Shown piece after piece: positions 1 to 3,974 of a stretch of 5,825 bases of DNA; the first letter of the stretch is position 1; each line of letters opens with the position of its first letter. This stretch comes from Eubacteriales bacterium (lineage in GTDB: Bacteria > Bacillota_A > Clostridia > Lachnospirales > Lachnospiraceae). The notes beneath the pieces are model-generated. The model saw only the letters and a list, made by a program, of their open reading frames with translations. It searched no databases and was not told the origin of the DNA. The stretch is taken from NCBI GenBank assembly GCA_030527765.1, contig JAUNAE010000245.1, positions 1 to 5,825 on the forward strand. Reading direction: 5' to 3'. A program made the position numbers and the translations under genes.

Positions 1-18
1 AACTATGCCGATATTTTC

Positions 19-36
19 AGGGATTAGAAAATCCCT
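19..36. other. Short perfect hairpin
   Basis: A 7-bp perfect inverted repeat (AGGGATT at 19-25 with AATCCCT at 30-36) closes a 4-base loop. No T-run follows, so it is not a convincing terminator on its own. It is the first of the chain of hairpins at the left end of the window and may belong to the 3' end of a transcript coming from the left. Confidence 0.4.
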
Positions 37-45
37 AAGTTGAAC

Positions 46-66
46 CGCCTTTTGGGCGTTCTTTTT
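46..66 (+). terminator. Possible intrinsic terminator of an off-window gene
   Basis: CGCC (46-49) pairs with GGCG (55-58) around a 5-base loop, followed by a T-rich stretch (59-66, TTCTTTTT). The stem is only 4 bp, with a possible AAC/GTT extension outside an unpaired base, so it is weak. Its position before the palindromic region suggests it could end a plus-strand gene lying left of the window. No coding frame that it would serve is visible here. Confidence 0.35.
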
Positions 67-150
67 GCGTTCATGGGAATAGGGGAAGTTGCTTCGCAAC
101 TGCCGAACTTGCACGCGAATCTTCTTACGAGATTCGCGATTTAACCGAAT

Positions 151-209
151 CAAGTAAGTCCCCCGCTTCAAATGCGCAGAGCATTAAGCGGTGGGTGGGG
201 ACTTGCTTG
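151..209. repeat. Nested long hairpin with inner stem-loop
   Basis: The outer stem pairs 151-163 with 197-209 (13 bp, with T155 against G205 as a wobble in RNA). An inner stem pairs 164-168 with 186-190. The unpaired GTGGGT at 191-196 forms a one-sided bulge. The tip is a further 5-bp stem (171-175/181-185) around GCAGA. The layered structure, with one compatible G-T pair, is more elaborate than a simple terminator and no T-run follows. Confidence 0.6.
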
Positions 210-239
210 TATCAGTGGGAGTTCAAGCTCCCACTGATA
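210..239. repeat. Perfect 12-bp inverted repeat
   Basis: TATCAGTGGGAG (210-221) is the exact reverse complement of 228-239, closing a 6-base loop (TTCAAG). It directly abuts the preceding 151-209 hairpin and the next small hairpin at 240-254, leaving no spacer. It lacks a T-run on either strand, which argues against a plain intrinsic terminator. Confidence 0.7.
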
Positions 240-301
240 AGCTGCGGAGCAGCTATTCAGTTATGAGCAAGCAGCGAAGCGGATTGCGAATATCCGTTTG
301 A

Positions 302-505
302 CTCATGTCGGTCTCGATAATTCCCGTGTATGACGATAATTCCAGCGGCAGAAAAGTATTGCTTCAGGATCTGGACAATGACGGAATTGATGAATTGATA
401 GTAAAAGGGTTAGAAGCCGGAATGAACGGAAAGATCGGAATTCTACCGGCAAATAAATTTCCTATTGACAACCACATTTACCTATGTTACACTCGCCTCA
501 GTTGA
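302..505 (+). pseudogene. Probable remnant of a gene for a DxDxDG-motif protein
   Basis: This frame opens just after a TGA at 299-301 and ends with TGA at 503-505. From the ATG at 305 it would encode 66 residues. About residues 20-32 read LQDLDNDGIDELI, a pattern like the calcium-loop or FG-GAP/VCBS-type repeats common in secreted and lipoprotein sequences of Firmicutes. No ribosome binding site precedes the ATG, which lies in the last stem of the palindrome cluster. No signal peptide or membrane segment is visible. The 3' quarter of the frame is occupied by the ptsG promoter, so the final residues are probably not protein-coding in origin. I read it as an internal fragment of a larger gene, interrupted on the left by the palindromic block. 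It could also be a chance frame. Parent function is unknown. Confidence 0.4.
465..493 (+). promoter_or_regulatory. Promoter of ptsG (sigma-A type, extended -10)
   Basis: A perfect -35 box TTGACA (465-470) is separated by 17 bases from TACACT (488-493, 4 of 6 to TATAAT). The -10 box is preceded by TG one base upstream (485-486), an extended -10. Transcription would start near 500, just ahead of the RAT at 508. The near-ideal geometry suggests strong initiation, with control passed to the attenuator downstream. No good CcpA (cre) site was found near it. Confidence 0.8.
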
Positions 506-507
506 GA

Positions 508-539
508 CAGTATGTTACTGGTAAAGCAGGCATTCACTG
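508..539 (+). promoter_or_regulatory. Ribonucleic antiterminator (RAT) for a BglG/GlcT-family protein
   Basis: The core TGTTACTG (513-520) and GCAGGCA (526-532) are the hallmark halves of RAT sites bound by SacY/LicT/GlcT proteins. The fold is: lower stem 508-511/536-539, unpaired TC at 534-535, middle stem 512-515/530-533 including one T-G wobble, unpaired TA at 516-517, then upper stem 518-520/527-529 with a 6-base loop. Two asymmetric internal loops are the known recognition feature of this family. The 3' half (528-539) is also the 5' arm of the terminator that follows, so the two structures exclude each other. The cognate protein is most likely the antiterminator encoded at 3022-3852. Confidence 0.88.
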
Positions 540-615
540 ACATATATTTTCAAATAAGGATAGTCCGAGAATTCGGGGTATTCTTTGGAAGTGTATGTGA
601 GTGAATGCCTTTTTT
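528..615 (+). terminator. Conditional terminator in the ptsG leader
   Basis: An 11-bp perfect stem (528-538/600-610) is followed by six Ts (610-615). Above it, after a G-G mismatch (539/599), pairing resumes for 7 bp (540-546/592-598, one T-G wobble). The large remaining loop itself folds: 556-562 with 579-585 (7 bp, one wobble), then 565-568 with 573-576. The result is a rod of over 80 bases. The arm shares 528-539 with the RAT, so binding of the antiterminator protein should prevent the terminator from forming and let transcription reach ptsG. Confidence 0.88.
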
Positions 616-641
616 AATGTCTTACAAGAAGGAGGAAAAAC

Positions 642-2801
642 ATGAAAGACAAAATTTTTGCTGTACTGCAACGTGTTGGTCGAAGCTTCATGCTTCCGAT
701 TGCAATTCTGCCTGTAGCAGGATTGCTGCTTGGTCTTGGTAGTTCTTTTACAAATGAGACAACCATCGCCACATATCATTTGGAGAGTATCCTCGGTCAG
801 GGTACGGTTCTGAACGCACTGCTCATTATTATGAATGCGGTCGGAAGTGCCATTTTTAACAACTTGCCGCTGATTTTTGCAGTGGGTGTTGCCATCGGTA
901 TGGCAAAGAAGGAAAAATCAACCGCAGCTCTTGCAGCAATGATCGCTTTCTTTGTTATGCATATTACCATTCAGGCGATGCTCTCTATCAACGGATGGAT
1001 TGATGCTTCAGGTGCAGAAACAGGAAAAGCCCTGTCCGGTACCGTAACTTCAATTGTTGGTATCAATACACTGCAGATGGGTGTGTTCGGCGGTATTATC
1101 GTCGGAATTGGTGTTGCTGCTCTTCACAATAAGTTTTATAAGATTGAGCTTCCAGCAGCGATTTCTTTCTTTGGAGGAAGCCGTTTCGTTCCGATTATCT
1201 CCACCGTTGTTTATATGTTTATAGGTATTGCATGCTTTTATGTATGGCCGATCGTACAGAATGGAATCTACATGCTGGGAAGCCTTGTTACCGGTTCCGG
1301 ATACTTCGGTACTTTGATTTTCGGTATTATCAAAAGAGCACTCATTCCATTTGGTCTTCATCATGTATTCTATATGCCTTTCTGGCAGACAGCTGTCGGC
1401 GGCACCATGGAAGTGGCAGGTCAGATGTACGAGGGTGGTCAGAACATCTTCTTTGCACAGCTTGCAAATTCCGGATCCATTGCACACTTTAGCTCTGATG
1501 CAACCCGTTTCTTCTCCGGAGAGTTTATTTTCATGATCTTCGGTCTCCCGGGTGCGGCTCTTGCGATGTATCACACTGCAAAGCCTGAGAAGAAAAAACA
1601 GGCCGGTGGTCTGCTTCTGTCTGCGGCGCTGGCAAGTATGCTGACCGGTATCACAGAGCCGATCGAGTTTTCATTCCTGTTTGTTGCCCCGATGCTTTTC
1701 GGTGTACAGGTGCTTCTTGCCGGAGCGGCTTACATGATCGCACATATGCTGAATATTGCCGTGGGTCTGACATTCTCCGGCGGTTTTCTGGATCTTCTTC
1801 TGTTCGGTATTCTTCAGGGAAATGAGAAAACAAGCTGGCTTCTCATCATTCCGGCAGGTTTGATTTACTTCGTACTTTATTATGTGATTTTCCGTTTCCT
1901 GATTGTGAAATTCAATCTGAAAACACCGGGCCGTGAGGATGACGATGCGGAGACAAAACTGTTCTCCAAGGCAGACTATCTGGCAAAGAAAGACGGCGAG
2001 GCTCTTTCTGAAAAGGATCAGAAGAGTGATCTGATTATGAAAGGTCTGGGCGGTAAAGCAAACATTGCAGATGTTGACTGCTGCGCAACCCGTCTTCGTG
2101 TCAATGTACAGAAACCGGAACTGGTAAATGATGCAATTCTGAAGTCCACCGGATGCTCCGGAATTGTTCACAGAGGTACTGCAATTCAGGTTATTTATGG
2201 ACCAAGTGTTACAGTTGTTAAGAACAATCTTGAGGAGTATCTTGAGACACAGCCGAATGTAGAGTACACCGCAGAAGTACCTGCAAAAGATACAGAGAAC
2301 GTTCAGGAAGAGAACTCTCTGGAAGGCAAAAAACTTGTAAAAACCGTCACCATTTCCAGTCCGCTGAAAGGTGAGGCAGCAGATCTTACCACTTGTCCGG
2401 ATGAAGCTTTTGCCGGTGGTATGATGGGACTCGGTGCAGTGATTACACCGGAGGAAGGTATCCTTTATGCACCGGAAGACGGCGAGGTTGTGTTCGTTTT
2501 CGACACAAAACATGCCATTGGATTCCAGACAGAGTCCGGAGTGGATATGCTTTTCCATATGGGCATTGATACAGTGGAGCTGAACGGAAAAGGCTTCAAC
2601 GTATTTGTTGAGAATGGACAGAAAGTGAAGAAAGGTGAGAAACTTCTTCAGATGGATCTTGATTTCCTGAAGAAAAATGCTCCTTCGATTGTGTCTCCGA
2701 TTCTGTGTACAGAGGTAGAGGATTCTATGGACATTCGCCTTCTGAAAGCCGGCGATGTGAAACCGGGAGATCCGCTTCTTGCAATTGATTATTACGAATA
2801 A
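642..2801 (+). CDS. ptsG: Glucose-type PTS permease, fused EIICBA
   Basis: A membrane transporter that imports glucose and phosphorylates it with phosphate relayed from HPr. The 719-residue length is close to Bacillus PtsG (about 700). The domain order is EIIC (about 1-425, repeated hydrophobic segments), EIIB (about 460-540) and EIIA (about 565-719). EIIC carries the conserved GITEPIEFSFLF signature (336-347; Glu339 is the usual sugar-binding residue) and ends in NLKTPGRED (425-433), as in PtsG. EIIB has DCCATRLRV, where Cys481 aligns with the phosphorylated cysteine; Cys480 beside it is unusual. EIIA has TKHAIG with His624 and LFHMGIDTVEL with His639, the expected phospho-histidine. The start is set by an excellent site, AAGGAGG, ending six bases before the ATG. 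The RAT, terminator and nearby antiterminator gene support a GlcT-controlled permease. Substrate is inferred from similarity; glucosamine or N-acetylglucosamine permeases of the same superfamily are the main alternatives. Confidence 0.93.
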   Translation: MKDKIFAVLQRVGRSFMLPIAILPVAGLLLGLGSSFTNETTIATYHLESILGQGTVLNALLIIMNAVGSAIFNNLPLIFAVGVAIGMAKKEKSTAALAAMIAFFVMHITIQAMLSINGWIDASGAETGKALSGTVTSIVGINTLQMGVFGGIIVGIGVAALHNKFYKIELPAAISFFGGSRFVPIISTVVYMFIGIACFYVWPIVQNGIYMLGSLVTGSGYFGTLIFGIIKRALIPFGLHHVFYMPFWQTAVGGTMEVAGQMYEGGQNIFFAQLANSGSIAHFSSDATRFFSGEFIFMIFGLPGAALAMYHTAKPEKKKQAGGLLLSAALASMLTGITEPIEFSFLFVAPMLFGVQVLLAGAAYMIAHMLNIAVGLTFSGGFLDLLLFGILQGNEKTSWLLIIPAGLIYFVLYYVIFRFLIVKFNLKTPGREDDDAETKLFSKADYLAKKDGEALSEKDQKSDLIMKGLGGKANIADVDCCATRLRVNVQKPELVNDAILKSTGCSGIVHRGTAIQVIYGPSVTVVKNNLEEYLETQPNVEYTAEVPAKDTENVQEENSLEGKKLVKTVTISSPLKGEAADLTTCPDEAFAGGMMGLGAVITPEEGILYAPEDGEVVFVFDTKHAIGFQTESGVDMLFHMGIDTVELNGKGFNVFVENGQKVKKGEKLLQMDLDFLKKNAPSIVSPILCTEVEDSMDIRLLKAGDVKPGDPLLAIDYYE

Positions 2802-2815
2802 AAAGTAATTCGTAA
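2792..2815 (+). other. Hairpin straddling the ptsG stop codon
   Basis: TTACGAAT (2792-2799) is the exact reverse complement of ATTCGTAA (2808-2815), with an A-rich 8-base loop. The TAA stop (2799-2801) lies at the top of the left arm. No T-run follows, and the true terminator comes 15 bases later. It may stabilise the 3' end of the message or be chance. Confidence 0.35.
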
Positions 2816-2824
2816 ACGCTATAG

Positions 2825-2875
2825 AAAAGGCCTGCAGCTCGTGTGTTCAGACATCTTGCGAGTGCAGGCTTTTTT
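2825..2875 (+). terminator. Intrinsic terminator of ptsG
   Basis: GCCTGCA (2830-2836) pairs with TGCAGGC (2863-2869). After one bulged G (2837), CTCG (2838-2841) pairs with CGAG (2859-2862). An A-run precedes the stem (2825-2828) and six Ts follow (2870-2875). It should separate the ptsG message from the downstream antiterminator gene, although read-through is possible. Confidence 0.88.
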
Positions 2876-2877
2876 CG

Positions 2878-2906
2878 TTGACGAACAGGCGATAGCCATC
2901 TATACT
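2878..2906 (+). promoter_or_regulatory. Promoter of the antiterminator gene
   Basis: TTGACG (2878-2883, 5 of 6) and TATACT (2901-2906, 5 of 6) are spaced by exactly 17 bases. The promoter begins two bases after the T-run of the ptsG terminator. The predicted start near 2913 gives a leader of about 110 bases, in which I see no RAT core and no T-run-backed terminator, so this gene looks unattenuated. Confidence 0.78.
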
Positions 2907-3021
2907 GAAGAAAATACCCCATAAGATGATAGAGGGGATCCTCGGTTACCGGCATGGAGCAAAACGGATTGCAAGAATCTGATTGACTTACCAATGCAGT
3001 TCATGAGTTGAGAGGAGTACT

Positions 3022-3852
3022 ATGTATCGAATCGTAAAAGCGTTAAATCATAATGCGGTCATTGTCTTGTCGCCGGATAAGCAAAAAAGATTTCTGGTGC
3101 TGTACAAAGGAATCGGATTTGGAAGAAAAACTGCAGAGCGTCTGGAACTTCCTGAGGAAGCAGAATTGTACTCCCTTGAGGCTGCATCGGAGAGAGGGGA
3201 TGCCACAAGCATTGTTTCCCATGTAGATCCGGTGTGTCTGGAGATTGCCGGAAGAATTCTTGGAGAGGCAGAAAAGACGTTTAAAAAAGTGGATCGGCAG
3301 ATTGTATTTCCTATGGCTGATCACTTGAGTTTTGCAATTCAGCGAATGAAGAATGGGGAAGGAATTCACAATCCTTTGAAGGAAGACATTCAGCTGCTGT
3401 TTCATAGCGAATACAAGGTAGCTTCTTCTGTGCACGAGGAAGTGAAAGAGCGTCTTGGAGTAGAACTTTCGGAAGATGAGATCGGTTTTCTGGCACTTCA
3501 TGTACATTCTTCGATAGAAGATGAGAGTGTTTCCCAGTCATTGAAAACGGCGCAGATTGTGAGAAGCTGCATTGGTTTTATAGAAGACAAGACCGGGCAG
3601 AAATTGCAGGTTACCTCCATCGGATACAATCGTATGATGAATCACATTCGTTACATGGTGACTCGCATGGAAATCGGAGAAGAAATCAAGATGAATCTGA
3701 ACGATTATATGCGGGTGAAATACCCGGAAATGTACCATCTGTCTGAGGAAATCTGTAATGAGATGAGTCGTTTTCTGAAAAAGGAATACCATGATTCAGA
3801 GATCGGATATCTGGCGATGCATATTGCCAGAGTCATCGGAGTGGAAGAATAA
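3022..3852 (+). CDS. glcT: BglG/LicT/GlcT-family transcription antiterminator
   Basis: An RNA-binding regulator that stabilises the RAT hairpin and prevents termination upstream of PTS genes. The 276-residue length is typical of the family. The N-terminal RNA-binding (CAT) domain spans about 1-56 and carries the YKGIGFGRK motif (28-36). PRD1 (about 70-170) has the conserved histidines His101 (in ADHLSFAIQR) and His160 (in IGFLALHVHSS). PRD2 (about 175-276) has His208 (in MNHIRYM) and His267 (in YLAMHIAR). All four PRD histidines phosphorylated in this family are therefore present. Wording around GIGFG and EIGF.ALH.HS resembles Bacillus GlcT more than LicT, and the adjacent ptsG with a RAT leader makes it the obvious target. 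The start is chosen from AGAGGAG, four bases before the ATG. It has its own promoter, so it is likely a separate transcript. Family assignment is sure; the exact name is inferred. Confidence 0.92.
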   Translation: MYRIVKALNHNAVIVLSPDKQKRFLVLYKGIGFGRKTAERLELPEEAELYSLEAASERGDATSIVSHVDPVCLEIAGRILGEAEKTFKKVDRQIVFPMADHLSFAIQRMKNGEGIHNPLKEDIQLLFHSEYKVASSVHEEVKERLGVELSEDEIGFLALHVHSSIEDESVSQSLKTAQIVRSCIGFIEDKTGQKLQVTSIGYNRMMNHIRYMVTRMEIGEEIKMNLNDYMRVKYPEMYHLSEEICNEMSRFLKKEYHDSEIGYLAMHIARVIGVEE

Positions 3853-3867
3853 GATAATTAATAAAGA

Positions 3868-3914
3868 AAGCAACATGCTGCAGGTGAAAATAACCGGCGG
3901 CATGTTGCTTTTTT
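3868..3914 (+). terminator. Strong terminator, possibly bidirectional
   Basis: An 11-bp perfect stem (3868-3878/3900-3910) continues inward through 3879-3881/3897-3899 and, past an A-G mismatch, 3883-3885/3893-3895, with loop 3886-3892. Six Ts follow (3909-3914). On the minus strand the same stem is followed by a T-rich tail (reading TCTTTATTAATT from 3867 down), so it may also end the convergent channel gene, whose stop lies about 65 bases away. Confidence 0.88.
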
Positions 3915-3919
3915 AGTGA

Positions 3920-3963
3920 ATCAAGTTGTGAAGCGAATTAGAAATGTCGCTTTGCATCAAGTT
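3920..3963. repeat. Direct repeat pair and small hairpin in the convergent gap
   Basis: ATCAAGTT occurs at 3920-3927 and again at 3956-3963. Between them AAGCGA (3931-3936) pairs with TCGCTT (3947-3952) across a 10-base loop. No T-run follows on either strand. It sits downstream of both converging genes and may be an accessory 3'-end structure or chance. Confidence 0.3.
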
Positions 3964-3974
3964 ATATATTCGGA

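Larger units (their letters stand above)
87..306. repeat. Cluster of consecutive palindromes (structured or repeat element)
   Basis: No gene is recognisable in this stretch, but nearly every base falls in an inverted repeat. Seen in order: 87-92/96-101 (6 bp, 3-base loop); 114-122/130-138 (9 bp, 7-base loop); a nested long hairpin at 151-209; a 12-bp perfect hairpin at 210-239; 240-245/249-254 (6 bp, 3-base loop); and 263-272/296-306, a stem interrupted by a bulged A at 301, which competes with a small hairpin at 280-284/292-296. GCTTCGC at 91-97 also matches GCGAAGC at 274-280 in reverse complement, so the ends of the block could pair at long range. Such blocks fit an interspersed palindromic repeat, a non-autonomous mobile element, or a structured RNA. 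The sequence alone does not separate these. No transposase gene or target-site duplication was seen. Confidence 0.6.

Noticed and set aside
190..200. G-rich run GGTGGGTGGGG as a G-quadruplex
   Set aside because: There are too few G-tracts for a standard four-tract quadruplex, and the bases are better explained as the 3' side of the long hairpin at 151-209.
87..306. CRISPR array or tracrRNA-like repeats
   Set aside because: The repeats are different palindromes, not one direct repeat with regular spacers, and no cas-type gene is nearby.
534..779. Minus-strand open frame across the ptsG leader and start
   Set aside because: It overlaps the RAT, the terminator and the first 46 codons of ptsG. 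It has no family resemblance and is explained by the plus-strand features.
1050..1574. Minus-strand open frame of 174 codons opposite the EIIC domain
   Set aside because: Fully inside ptsG, with no ribosome binding site and composition typical of an antisense shadow.
1671..2558. Long minus-strand open frame (295 codons) opposite ptsG
   Set aside because: It is antisense to strongly conserved EIIC and EIIB coding sequence, and its translation is rich in Cys, His and Asn with no recognisable domain, so it is a shadow frame.
2810..2822. CcpA (cre)-like sequence CGTAAACGCTATA
   Set aside because: It keeps the central GTAAACG but fails at the outer consensus positions and lies after the ptsG stop, within a hairpin arm. 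The position makes no sense for catabolite control of ptsG.
2926..2982. 18-codon open frame (MIEGILGYRHGAKRIARI) in the leader of the antiterminator gene, a possible leader peptide
   Set aside because: There is no ribosome binding site before its ATG, no run of regulatory codons and no attenuator structure after it. A frame this short is expected by chance.
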